DNA from: Pedosphaera sp.
Lineage (GTDB): Bacteria; Verrucomicrobiota; Verrucomicrobiia; Limisphaerales; JADLHS01
DNA: 35,411 bases
Direction: 5' to 3'
Assembly (NCBI GenBank): GCA_009695195.1
Contig: SIBJ01000036.1
Location: forward strand, 1-35,411
Both the position numbers and the translations under genes were made by a program. Below the pieces are notes generated by a model that had not been told where the DNA came from, did not search any database, and saw only the letters and a list, made by a program, of their open reading frames with translations. This document shows, in pieces, positions 17,541 to 25,480 of the stretch (positions are counted from its first letter, which is position 1; every line of letters starts with the position of its first letter).

Positions 17541-17604
17541 GTAGCTGCGTCTCGGAAGAGCGCAGTAAACTTTTTTTGCGGCGGTCTGCCGACCCGCCGC
17601 TACG
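17541..17604. repeat. GTAGCTGCG repeat downstream of ahcY fragment 1
   Basis: Starts GTAGCTGCGTCTCGGAAGAG and contains GCGCAG, a T-run and GCGGCGGTCTGCCGACCCGCCGC, ending CTACG. A shorter related copy (GTAGCTGCGCTCGTGAGAGC) is at about 21327-21355, in the same position relative to ahcY fragment 2. Termini GTAG/CTAC match the other palindrome families. Confidence 0.7.
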
Positions 17605-17609
17605 TCTGC

Positions 17610-17862
17610 TCAATACCGACAGTGCTCCGGCTTGTACTGGCCTTCGGGCGGCACGCCGAGGTAGTCAGCTTGTTTCTTCGTGAGCTTGGTCAGCTTCACG
17701 CCGATGCGGTCTAGGTGCAAGCGGGCGACTTCTTCGTCCAGTTTCTTGGGCAGACGATAGACGCCGACTTTGTTCGTGGCGCGGTTGGCCCAGAGGTCCA
17801 GTTGCGCGAGGCATTGGTTGGTGAAGCTGTTGCTCATCACGAAGCTCGGATGGCCGGTGCCA
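17610..17862 (-). pseudogene. ahcY: ahcY 3' fragment 1 (S-adenosylhomocysteine hydrolase C-terminus)
   Basis: Encodes only about the last 80 residues of S-adenosylhomocysteine hydrolase, from [14 protein letters not shown] through [19 protein letters not shown] to the terminal tyrosine of the Y-K-P-E-H-x-R-Y ending. Full enzymes have about 430-470 residues, so the NAD domain and catalytic residues are missing. Upstream of GHPSF the frame runs into unrelated sequence ([11 protein letters not shown]) and breaks off. Coding differences from the other copies include a cysteine in the terminal HxRY motif and GQY for GPY. Most other differences between copies are at third codon positions, so the copies derive from a gene under selection. 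It marks the left edge of the unknown operon at 18102. Confidence 0.85.
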
Positions 17863-18101
17863 GCACCGCGTGGCCGATGGCCGCTTGACACTCCGAAGCC
17901 AATCCCCTACAAACCCTTTCAAAGAAATCTCACAAACATGCCCGATGCAATTCATTTGCGCTTCACGTTTTCTTCATTCGTCGGACTGAATGGTGAGGCG
18001 GGTGGAGCGCCGCCACATATTATTCGCCTCGCACATTTGGACCGGTCAACTTATCATCCTGAAATAACCTGATGAACCGGAATCGCGCTTAGCCGAATCT
18101 T
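17863..18101. other. Intergenic region before the unknown operon
   Basis: About 240 bases, more AT-rich than the surroundings, with no similarity to ahcY or to the repeat families. It should hold the promoter for the 18102 operon, but I cannot place boxes with confidence. Confidence 0.4.
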
Positions 18102-19730
18102 ATGCCGACCAACCCGACATCACCGGATTTGCCACCGCAACCCAAGGTTCGTTCTCGACATCTGCGGCTACCCCGTTTCTTCCAAAGCAACCGCTATGAT
18201 TATCAAGGGGCAGGCAAAGACTACATCATCTGGTTGACTGTGTGCTACCTCTCGGCAGTCGGCATCTATGTTGCGGCCCATTGGGTCTTCCGAACGGATC
18301 AATCAACATATGCAGCCTTGCAATTTGTTGACCTCAATCACGCGGGGCAGGCAACGATCAAGAGCGCGACTGACATTGAGTGGTTTGTGGGTCTCGAACA
18401 GGCCAAGCCGCTGCTTGAAGCAATGAAAGTTCGCAACGAGCGGATTGAAGACCTTCGAGCAAAAGTCCGAACTGACATCGCGCAGTTAACCACCCGGGCC
18501 GGCCCGGAATTCGCGTCAGCAATCAACGAGGTGGTGGAAGCATTTGAAAGAGGCGCCACCATCCGTCTGCCTTCTCCAGTTGCGAGCAACACGAACTGCC
18601 TTTCCGACCGAATTCGACGCTGGCTCCTCTGCGAACATATACCCGAACCGGCGCCACCCGCGAGCGCCACCACCCAGGCGCTCGAGAAGATCGGACAACA
18701 CCTCGAATCCCTGGACAAAACGCTCAGGCAATTCAGCGGAGCAAATGATAATTGGCGGGCTTGGGAGAGCGTCACTCAACCCGACTTGGCGGACGGTCTC
18801 AAGAATCTCGCGGACGAACTGGTCAAGCTTCGTGCGCGGTTGGACAACCTGCCAAAAAAATCTCCGGCGCTCGCCTAGGAGTCGCTCACAAACCTCGACC
18901 GGACGATTGCCCGCTTGCGCGACGGCATTCGTCGGCCCGACAAACTACCGGATCCCACACGGGACGGCCAGGTCACCACTGACATCCTCCGACTCCAAGC
19001 CGAGCTTAAGACGTATTTCCGCCAGCAGTTCGCTCCCGATTCTTCCGCTTCGTTCCGTTTTGCCATACTGGTTGCCGCTCGTGGCCCAGAGCTTGCCGCT
19101 GTGGGCAACGCGGGGCTGCTCACTGATCTCGCCAGCAACTTCCGCCAGCTTGACAGCCTGCGCGCTGAACAGATCCAAACCGTCTTGGCTTTGCGACAAC
19201 CTGGCAAATATCAAATCTTCTGGGCCACTCCTATTGGAATGCTCTACGAAATCCTTTTTTGGTCATTTTTCGGCATCGTCACAAACCTGCTTTTCAATGC
19301 CAGCGAGCATCTGCGCAAGCCCGGCCCGCGCACCTTCTTCCCGGTGGAACGCTGGGTTGGCCTGACCAAACTCATCTACGGTCCCGGCATTGCCTTGGGA
19401 CTCTGCCTGGCCATTACCGTCGGTCTGGCCAATGTCGTTGGCGAATCGGTGCGCGTTTGGGTCATGCCAATCATCGCCTTTTTCTTTGGATTCAATGTGC
19501 GCAAGACCGCCGGAGTCGTGGACCGCGCGAGCGAGCAGCTTCTGGGTAAGGTTCAAAGATCCCTCGACATGACGTCCGAAGAACGTAACGCCGCCCAACG
19601 ACAGGCCGAGCAGCAGATTCAGGCCGCCTTGCCTCCGCTGAAATCGTTTGCCGCGTTGGGTACGCACGCCGGGACGGAGGCGCAGCGGATCGCCCGTGAA
19701 ATCATCGCCCGCTATGAAAACCGTCTCTAA
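18102..19730 (+). pseudogene. Membrane/coiled-coil protein interrupted by an in-frame amber codon
   Basis: One continuous reading frame of 543 codons broken only by TAG at 18876-18878. Before the stop: a basic, proline-rich N-terminus, a membrane helix at about 41-63 (YIIWLTVCYLSAVGIYVAAHWVF) and a helical region ending in LADELVKLRARLDNLPKK. After the stop the helical pattern resumes at once (ESLTNLDRTIARLRDG). It leads to three more membrane segments (IGMLYEILFWSFFGIVTNLLF; YGPGIALGLCLAITVGLANVV; VMPIIAFFFGF) and a charged cytoplasmic tail. The only start available to the downstream half is a weak TTG at 18915. It is probably a single gene with a nonsense mutation, less likely two proteins or readthrough. 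I do not recognise the family. It heads an operon with the lipoprotein gene at 19753. Confidence 0.7.
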
Positions 19731-19752
19731 AGCCTCCTCACCTTCAAGCCGC

Positions 19753-20823
19753 ATGAAAAACAGACTCCTCAACGCCCTCTGCCTTTTGGCAGTACTTGCA
19801 ATCGCTGGATGCCGAACGCCCGAGCCGCTGAAGAAACTCTCCAAAGACTTCATTGAAACTCAAGCAACCGCAGGCAAGGCCGCCGAGCGCGACCTGGAAC
19901 AGAGCCGGGAGTTCGTGCTGAAAGCCGAAGAGGTTCTCCGAGGCCAGCAGGCGCTCACCGACGCTGTATCTAGGCTTGCAACTCAAAACCATCGTGAGCA
20001 GGCGCTGCGCCTGAAGAAGTCGGCCCTCTCCCGATTCGACAAAATGGCCTTTGGCCTGATCACCAAAGATTTCGATGAGCGCTGGGAGAAAATCGCCGGT
20101 CCTCCCATCAACCGGTTCCATCAAATCGCAGAGGCCGAATTCAAGGCGGCGGAAACTGCGGCACTTCAAGATCGTTCCAATGCCACCCTCCAGGAGCGTT
20201 ATGCCCGCAGTATGTTTCAACTGGCAAGGTTTGAAGCTGACGCTGAACGACTACGCTTGGAATCCCACCATGCGCTCATTCTCCAAATCGAGCCCAAGCG
20301 CGCAACATTCGAAGCGGAGTTAACTCTGGCCACCGAATCCATCATCGGAAGCGGGAACGAGCGTTCGGAATCGCCGGGCCAGATCATTCAGGACGCCCAA
20401 GTGGCCCTCAACCAAGAGAAAGCCCCGCTTCTGACCAACACCTTGGCTGCCTTGAAAGCCAAGCTTGATTCCACGCGCGAGTTTAACGAAGCAATGCGCG
20501 ATACCGCCAAAGAGATTGACCGCTATCTGCAAAACGACGGTGACTGGTTCATGCCTTGGAAGGCGTTCTTCACCGGATTCTTCACATCCTTCAAGGAGAA
20601 GATTCCCCTCCTCAAAGAAAAGATTTCCAAGGAGATTCCGTGGGCGAGCGAACTAGCCACTCCCCTGCTTGATACGGTGGACTCCAGCCTTGCCAGCCTG
20701 CCCGACAAAATCGAAGGCCTCGTCACCAAAAACAAAGGCGAATTGGAAACCAAACTGAACGAATCTATCGCCTCGAAACTTGAACAGTTCCTTAAGCCCA
20801 AGGCTTCCACCAACAAACCCTGA
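19753..20823 (+). CDS. Coiled-coil-rich lipoprotein of unknown function
   Basis: 356 residues from ATG 19753, 22 bases after the preceding stop. A lipoprotein signal (MKNRLLNALCLLAVLAIAGC) puts the lipidated cysteine at residue 20. ATG 19714 would add 13 residues ahead of the signal and is less likely. The mature protein is almost all helical and charged, with long Ala/Glu/Lys stretches, a distinct DGDWFMPWKAFFTGFFTSFKEK segment near residue 260 and a terminal helical SKLEQFLKPKAS tail. No enzyme motif is seen. It probably sits in the envelope next to the membrane protein encoded upstream. Confidence 0.82.
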   Translation: MKNRLLNALCLLAVLAIAGCRTPEPLKKLSKDFIETQATAGKAAERDLEQSREFVLKAEEVLRGQQALTDAVSRLATQNHREQALRLKKSALSRFDKMAFGLITKDFDERWEKIAGPPINRFHQIAEAEFKAAETAALQDRSNATLQERYARSMFQLARFEADAERLRLESHHALILQIEPKRATFEAELTLATESIIGSGNERSESPGQIIQDAQVALNQEKAPLLTNTLAALKAKLDSTREFNEAMRDTAKEIDRYLQNDGDWFMPWKAFFTGFFTSFKEKIPLLKEKISKEIPWASELATPLLDTVDSSLASLPDKIEGLVTKNKGELETKLNESIASKLEQFLKPKASTNKP

Positions 20824-20835
20824 TTCATTCCGACT

Positions 20836-21267
20836 ATGAAACCACAATTTGAACCCATCACTTTCTACGGCCAAGGTCTAAGCCCCGAGGGCAAGCAAGT
20901 CCTCGACGAGGTCAGCCAAGCGATGCAACCATGGATCGAGTCCAGCGTGAACAAGCTCTACGAAACCGCAGCCGCCGACGCCAGCAGGGATTTGGAGGGT
21001 CTGAAAAAATCAATTGAAGAAACCGAGAAACTTCTGTCCGAAATGCAGATTAAATTCGACACACTGAACGTTGCCTTGGATGGCATCGTGACTGCCACTG
21101 ACACCGCTGAAAGGACGGAAAAAATCGTGGTTCTTAAAAACTCCCTCAAGGCCACTCAGGATGATTTTCTGCAGCGACAGGAGAAATGGAAATCGGTGGG
21201 AAAGGCGTTCGGCGACAAACTCATCAAAGCGGGCATGACCGCAGTCGGAGTCCCTCCATTGGTATAG
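20836..21267 (+). CDS. Small coiled-coil protein of unknown function
   Basis: 143 residues, no signal peptide or membrane helix. Central coiled coil at about 45-125 (RDLEGLKKSIEETEKLLSEM, then KIVVLKNSLKATQDDFLQRQ) and a hydrophobic C-terminal tail (IKAGMTAVGVPPLV). It starts 12 bases after the lipoprotein gene and ends the operon just before a terminator hairpin. No family recognised. With its neighbours it makes a membrane protein / lipoprotein / soluble coiled-coil set. Confidence 0.78.
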   Translation: MKPQFEPITFYGQGLSPEGKQVLDEVSQAMQPWIESSVNKLYETAAADASRDLEGLKKSIEETEKLLSEMQIKFDTLNVALDGIVTATDTAERTEKIVVLKNSLKATQDDFLQRQEKWKSVGKAFGDKLIKAGMTAVGVPPLV

Positions 21268-21288
21268 TGCGTTCACTTTCAAAACATG

Positions 21289-21317
21289 GAAGGCGGACGG
21301 TTTCCCGTTCGCCTTTC
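21289..21317 (+). terminator. Intrinsic terminator after the unknown operon
   Basis: GAAGGCGGACGG pairs with CCGTTCGCCTTTC around TTTC, 21 bases after the last stop. The following TTTCGCGTTTTCGTAGCTGCG is shared almost exactly with the region after the ABC operon at 17529. Confidence 0.65.
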
Positions 21318-21358
21318 GCGTTTTCGTAGCTGCGCTCGTGAGAGCGCGGCATACTTTT

Positions 21359-21718
21359 TCAATACCGATAGTGTTCCGGCTTGTATGGGCCTTCGGGCGG
21401 CACGCCGAGGTAATCAGCTTGTTTCTTCGTGAGTTTGGTCAGCTTCACGCCGATGCGGTCGAGGTGCATGCGGGCGACTTCTTCGTCCAGTTTCTTGGGC
21501 AGACGATAGACGCCGACTTTGTTCGTCGTGCGGTTGGCCCAGAGGTCCAGTTGCGCGAGGCATTGGTTGGTGAAGCTGTTACTCATCACGAAACTCGGAT
21601 GGCCGGTGGCGCAACCGAGGTTCACGAGGCGGCCTTCGGCGAGCAGATAAATCGTGCGGCCGTTCGGCAACACGTATTTGTCATACTGCGGCTTCACATC
21701 GAGTTTCCGGACGCCGTT
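21359..21718 (-). pseudogene. ahcY: ahcY 3' fragment 2
   Basis: Encodes about the last 120 residues of S-adenosylhomocysteine hydrolase: [19 protein letters not shown], then [19 protein letters not shown], and on to the KPEHYRY C-terminus and a TGA stop. The frame is open upstream but becomes unrelated at about 21719-21735 and runs into the GTAGCCGCC palindrome at 21743. A GTG at 21697 could start a 112-residue product, but no functional enzyme can result because the catalytic and most NAD-binding parts are absent. It is nearly identical to fragments 1 and 3 and in the same orientation, lying just past the terminator of the unknown operon. Confidence 0.85.
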
Positions 21719-21742
21719 AGACCCGGAGATTTCACAAACGTT

Positions 21743-21813
21743 GTAGCCGCCGACATAAGGAGGCGGGTCGAACGCGTGTCGCCGGGCATCCGCCTCCTCA
21801 CGTCAGCGGCTAC
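21743..21813. repeat. GTAGCCGCC palindrome, copy 3
   Basis: 71-base palindrome, GTAGCCGCCGACATAAGGAG to CTCCTCACGTCAGCGGCTAC. It lies at the truncated 5' side of ahcY fragment 2, between it and the TerC gene. Confidence 0.88.
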
Positions 21814-21894
21814 AGTCTGTCGGCGTTTCGCGCGCGGTGTGAAATATCCCGGTTAGTCGAGGTTAAGTGGTCAAGCATCGGTCCAATGACGTCG

Positions 21895-22845
21895 TCACGA
21901 CGGCTTTGGCACCGGCGCGTCTGCCGGCGTGGGTTGGCGCGCAGCATGGAGCAGCGAGGCCGCCACCGCCACGCCCAACAGACCCACGATGACCAGCAGC
22001 GAAGCCAGCGTCGGAATCTTGTAGAAGCCGGCCAGCAGCATTTTACCGCCCACGAATACGAGCACCGCCGCCAGCCCGTAGTGCAGATAGACGAACATTT
22101 TCATCACGCCCGCCAGCGCGAAGAACATCGAGCGCAGCCCCAGGATGGCGAACACGTTCGAGGTATAGACGATGAACGGATCGGTGGTGATGGCCAGCAC
22201 GGCGGGCACGGAATCCACGGCGAACACCAGGTCGGTCGTCTCCAGCATCAACAGCACGATGAACAGCGGCGTGGCCAGCCAGCGCTTGTCCGGCTTCACA
22301 AAGAACCTGCCGGCGTGATACTCCGTCGTCACGGGCATGAGGCGGCGGAAGAGTCTGAGCACGGGATTTTTTTCAGGATGCACTTCGTTGTCCTGCTGGA
22401 ACGCCATCTTGAGGCCGCTCACCACCAGCACCGCGCCGAAGACGTAGATGATCCAGTGGAACTTTTGAATCAGCGCAATGCCGGCGCCGATGAACACCGC
22501 CCGCATGAGCAGCGCGCCGAGGATGCCCCAGAAAAGAACTTTGTGCTGATACTGCGCCGGCACTTTGAAGTAGGCGAAAATGAGCAGGAAGACGAACAGG
22601 TTGTCCACGCTCAAGGACATTTCCACCAGGTAACCCGTGAGGAACTCCAGTCCCTTGTCGCCGCCGCGCCAGTGCCAGACGCCCGCGTTGAACAGCAAGG
22701 CCAGCGCAATCCACACGCCGCTCCACGTCAGCGCCTCTTTCATGCCGACGGTGTGCGACTGGCGGTGGAACACGCCCAAGTCCAACGCGAGCATCGCCAG
22801 CACGAACGCGCCGAAGCCAATCCACATCCAGAGTTGCGGGGTCAT
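21895..22845 (-). CDS. TerC/Alx-family membrane protein
   Basis: 316 residues with about eight to nine membrane helices. Family hallmarks: the acidic intramembrane motifs VEMSLSVDNLFVFLLIFAYF near residue 75 and MLETTDLVFAVDSVPAVLAI near residue 200, plus GLRSMFFALAGVM. TerC proteins are inner-membrane metal exporters; recent work on Alx/TerC points to manganese export linked to supplying metal to exported enzymes, while the name comes from tellurite resistance. I looked for a yybP-ykoY (manganese) riboswitch upstream and did not see one; the leader is occupied by a GTAGCGCAG repeat. Confidence 0.93.
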   Translation of the reverse strand: MTPQLWMWIGFGAFVLAMLALDLGVFHRQSHTVGMKEALTWSGVWIALALLFNAGVWHWRGGDKGLEFLTGYLVEMSLSVDNLFVFLLIFAYFKVPAQYQHKVLFWGILGALLMRAVFIGAGIALIQKFHWIIYVFGAVLVVSGLKMAFQQDNEVHPEKNPVLRLFRRLMPVTTEYHAGRFFVKPDKRWLATPLFIVLLMLETTDLVFAVDSVPAVLAITTDPFIVYTSNVFAILGLRSMFFALAGVMKMFVYLHYGLAAVLVFVGGKMLLAGFYKIPTLASLLVIVGLLGVAVAASLLHAARQPTPADAPVPKPS

Positions 22846-22901
22846 GAAATCGGATGCGTGTTCAGCTCGGCTGTTTCACGCGCGGGAGCGATGCAGCGCC
22901 C

Positions 22902-23032
22902 GTAGCGCAGGTTTCCAATCTGCTGTATCGCCGGCTTCCAGTCGGCAGACGGTGGACAAGCTGGCGTCGTCGGAAGTTCGCAAGCCTTGCGGATTGGAAA
23001 TCCGCGACACAGCCGACTGGAAGTCTGCGCTA
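22902..23032. repeat. GTAGCGCAG palindromic repeat, copy 1
   Basis: About 131 bases. Outer arms GTAGCGCAGGTTTCCAATCTGC and, near the far end, GACTGGAAGTCTGCGCTA; inner hairpins GCTTCCAGTCGGC and GGATTGGAAATCCGC. It lies between the TerC start and the LamG lipoprotein stop. Other copies: 26909-27042 and 28931-29065. Confidence 0.85.
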
Positions 23033-23069
23033 ACTGCGATCGGCGTTCTCAATCTCCGAAGTATCCGGA

Positions 23070-24008
23070 TCATTTCACCACCTCCAGCATTCCGGCTGGG
23101 GACTGATGAATTGCCTTCACTTCACCATCGGTCAGCGGGCGGTTGAAGATGGCCAGGTCATCAAGCAGCCCGACGTAGTTCAAGCCGAGGGTGACGGCGC
23201 TTTGCGTCACGTCCCAGTTGAACGTGCCCAGCCAGCCGGTGAATTCGCCCTGCCGTTCGCCGTTGAGATACAGTTTGCCCCAGCCGTCCTTCGCGCCGGT
23301 GTTGAGGTTGCCGAAGCAGAAGACGACGTGCGTCCAGCGCTCGCGGGAAAACGGCGGGCGATGCACCGGCACCATCGGGCGCTCCGTCTCCGGGATTTCC
23401 TCCCAGCCGCGATTCTGCGCGTTCCACAGCTTCTTCACCGGCAGGATGGCGTAACGGAAATGGCGCGGCGTGTGGTCCTTGCTGAACTCGATGAACATGT
23501 TGCCCTCGTCCCAACCTTGCGCGACGAATTGCAACGGGTCGCAATAACCAGGTTCAAGGTCCCGGTCCGGGTCGAGCTTGAGCCAGAGGGAAACCGCGCC
23601 GCTCCAGCCGTTGGTGGTGTGGCCGAGGTTTTTCTCGCCGCGAAAGAACACCACCGGTTTCATCTTCTTCGTGAAACGCAGCGCGTCGCCGTGGCGGCCC
23701 TCGCCGCGCGCGAGCACGACCAGGTCACCGTCGGGCAAACCGGGCCGGGCTTGTTGGCGATTGCCCGTCGGCGCGGTGTAAAGCGTCGCGTCGCCGGCGG
23801 CGAAGTCGGCGTCCGCCCGGCCGTCAAACGAGGCGTGAAGCAGCAGCGCGTCGCGCAAGGCGGGCTTCGAGACTCGGGCCGGGCCGGGCTGCGTAGCGCA
23901 GCCAACGAGACCGGCCAAACACGCGGACAGGGCGAGCGCGCGGAGCGCCGGCGGAACCAGAGACCGGCACGCGGAGACACATTGAGGTGGGATGAGTTCA
24001 GTTTTCAT
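23070..24008 (-). CDS. LamG/concanavalin-like lipoprotein
   Basis: 312 residues from ATG 24008. A lipoprotein signal ends in LVGC (C37). I rejected an in-frame start at 24140 because it would overlap the upstream gene and bury the signal. The mature part has the jelly-roll pattern of LamG/LamGL domains: LLHASFDGRADADFAAG at the start, GAVSLWLKLDPD, RWTHVVFCFGNLNTG, KLYLNGERQGEFTGW, and the closing LGLNYVGLLDDLAIFNRPLT. Such domains bind carbohydrates or act as surface adhesion modules. It is the last gene of the ABC exporter operon (80-base gap), so its export or surface placement may be linked to that transporter, which is inference. Confidence 0.85.
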   Translation of the reverse strand: MKTELIPPQCVSACRSLVPPALRALALSACLAGLVGCATQPGPARVSKPALRDALLLHASFDGRADADFAAGDATLYTAPTGNRQQARPGLPDGDLVVLARGEGRHGDALRFTKKMKPVVFFRGEKNLGHTTNGWSGAVSLWLKLDPDRDLEPGYCDPLQFVAQGWDEGNMFIEFSKDHTPRHFRYAILPVKKLWNAQNRGWEEIPETERPMVPVHRPPFSRERWTHVVFCFGNLNTGAKDGWGKLYLNGERQGEFTGWLGTFNWDVTQSAVTLGLNYVGLLDDLAIFNRPLTDGEVKAIHQSPAGMLEVVK

Positions 24009-24088
24009 GACGGTCAATTGATGGCTGAAAATCCCGCGCCATCCAGCGCCGGGCACGGCCGAGAGAACCATTGATTGGAAAATCCCCT

Positions 24089-25477
24089 TCATGTGCTCAA
24101 CAGGCCGAGGCGCGCGGGGCGCAAATTCCGCCAGGCCCATGCGCCCAGTGCGCCGGCCAAAGCGAGCATCCCGGTCAGGCTGGTCACCACGCGGCCCATC
24201 CAGACGCCGGCGGGTTCCTCGCGGAATTCAAAGCGCGGCAGCTTGTCGAAGTCGGCCATCGTGATGGATTCACGCTTGTGAATGCGCGGCGTGAAAAAGT
24301 CGGACACGGCCTGCCGCAGCCCGCCCACCTGTTCACGGAAGGCGCGGTGTCGCCAGTAGCCGGTGCCGGCCAAGTCGGTCAACGCTTCGTGCGCGGCGAT
24401 GGCGGGCGAGAGGAAACGCCAGCGGCCGACCGCGGTTTGCTGGCGGGCGAGTTGCGCGTCGAACTTCTGCCGCACCGGCTCGATGGCGCGGCCCACTTCG
24501 CTTTGCACGGTGAGATGTTGCGCGGCGAAATCGGCCTGCTGGCCGGGCGGAGCCAATTCCGGGTGGTCGCGGTAGAACGTGTTGAGCAATTCACCGCCGC
24601 GCTTCTCTGCTTCGCCCGAGGCTTTGCGCCCGGCGGCCACAAGTTCGGGCCGCGACGGCGTGGGGTAAAGCGTCTCGACGGTCACGTTCAACAACGTCGG
24701 TGCCACGAGCACGAGCAAGACCCACGCGGCACCGAGAGCCGTGGCCGCACTGGCGGCGCTGCGCGCGACGGCGTTGACCGCCAGGGCCAGCGACACCCAG
24801 AACAATCCGTAGGCGAGCACCACCGCGAGCGCGAGCGCGAGGCGCGTGCCGGTGCCGTCAGAGCCGCCGAAGAAACCCGCCGCCAGGGTGGCGAACGCGG
24901 CGAGCGTCAGCATCGGCAAGGCGCGGGCCAGGGCGCGGCGGGCCATCCACCGCCAAGGCGCGATGCCTTGGGCCAGGGCCAGCCGTAGCGTGCCGGCTTC
25001 GCGGTCACCGGCCATGAGGTCATAAACCAGCGCGAGGAGAAACAGCGGGTAAAGCCACACGAGAACGAACGCGAGGTCGAAGCGCCCGGCCAGCAGATGC
25101 GACGGGTTCTCCAACTCGGAGCGGGTGTCGGCGGGCGCGGCGAGTTTCCAGAGGACAACAGTTTCGTGGCCGGGAGACAGATCGGACTGGCCTGCGGCCA
25201 GCAACGGCAGCGGCGCGGGCGGCAGCACGGCGGCCGTTCCGCGACCGGCGATGGCTTTCGGATCCACCGATTGTTGGGCGAGATGGTTGCGGAGCTGCGT
25301 CTGGAACTGCTCGGAGTCTTGGGCGATCGCGGTGGCGACTTCGCTTTGCCGCTGGGCGAGGCGCGAGCCATTCGAGATGCCGTAGGCGAGCGCGAGCGCG
25401 AAGAGGCCAAGCAGAACCCACGCAGCGCGTTCGCGCGCGAGCAGCCGGAGTTCGAGGCGGAAGAGGTGCGAGGTCAT
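24089..25477 (-). CDS. DUF3526-type ABC transporter permease (second)
   Basis: 462 residues with an N-terminal helix (WVLLGLFALALAYGI, about 20-34), a long extracytoplasmic loop, then ABC-2-type helices: LAFVLVWLYPLFLLALVYDLM, then GDREAGTLRLALAQG, the usual ABC-2 permease coupling motif. Two or three further helices follow, another large loop and a final C-terminal helix. DUF3526 permeases come in pairs with one ATPase. This gene starts 3 bases after the stop of the first permease, so they are coupled and probably form a heterodimer. Substrate unknown. Confidence 0.88.
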   Translation of the reverse strand: MTSHLFRLELRLLARERAAWVLLGLFALALAYGISNGSRLAQRQSEVATAIAQDSEQFQTQLRNHLAQQSVDPKAIAGRGTAAVLPPAPLPLLAAGQSDLSPGHETVVLWKLAAPADTRSELENPSHLLAGRFDLAFVLVWLYPLFLLALVYDLMAGDREAGTLRLALAQGIAPWRWMARRALARALPMLTLAAFATLAAGFFGGSDGTGTRLALALAVVLAYGLFWVSLALAVNAVARSAASAATALGAAWVLLVLVAPTLLNVTVETLYPTPSRPELVAAGRKASGEAEKRGGELLNTFYRDHPELAPPGQQADFAAQHLTVQSEVGRAIEPVRQKFDAQLARQQTAVGRWRFLSPAIAAHEALTDLAGTGYWRHRAFREQVGGLRQAVSDFFTPRIHKRESITMADFDKLPRFEFREEPAGVWMGRVVTSLTGMLALAGALGAWAWRNLRPARLGLLST

Positions 25478-25480
25478 GCG

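Noticed and set aside
18876..18878. Recoding of TAG as an amino acid in this organism
   Set aside because: TAG is used as the normal stop of vapC (35037-35039) and of the 20836 gene, so general recoding is unlikely.
22846..22901. Manganese (yybP-ykoY) riboswitch upstream of the TerC gene
   Set aside because: I looked for the conserved core on the minus strand and found only the GTAGCGCAG repeat and unremarkable sequence.
21886..22905. Long plus-strand reading frame opposite the TerC gene
   Set aside because: Low-complexity Gln/His/Arg-rich translation with no domain; the minus-strand TerC frame is unambiguous.
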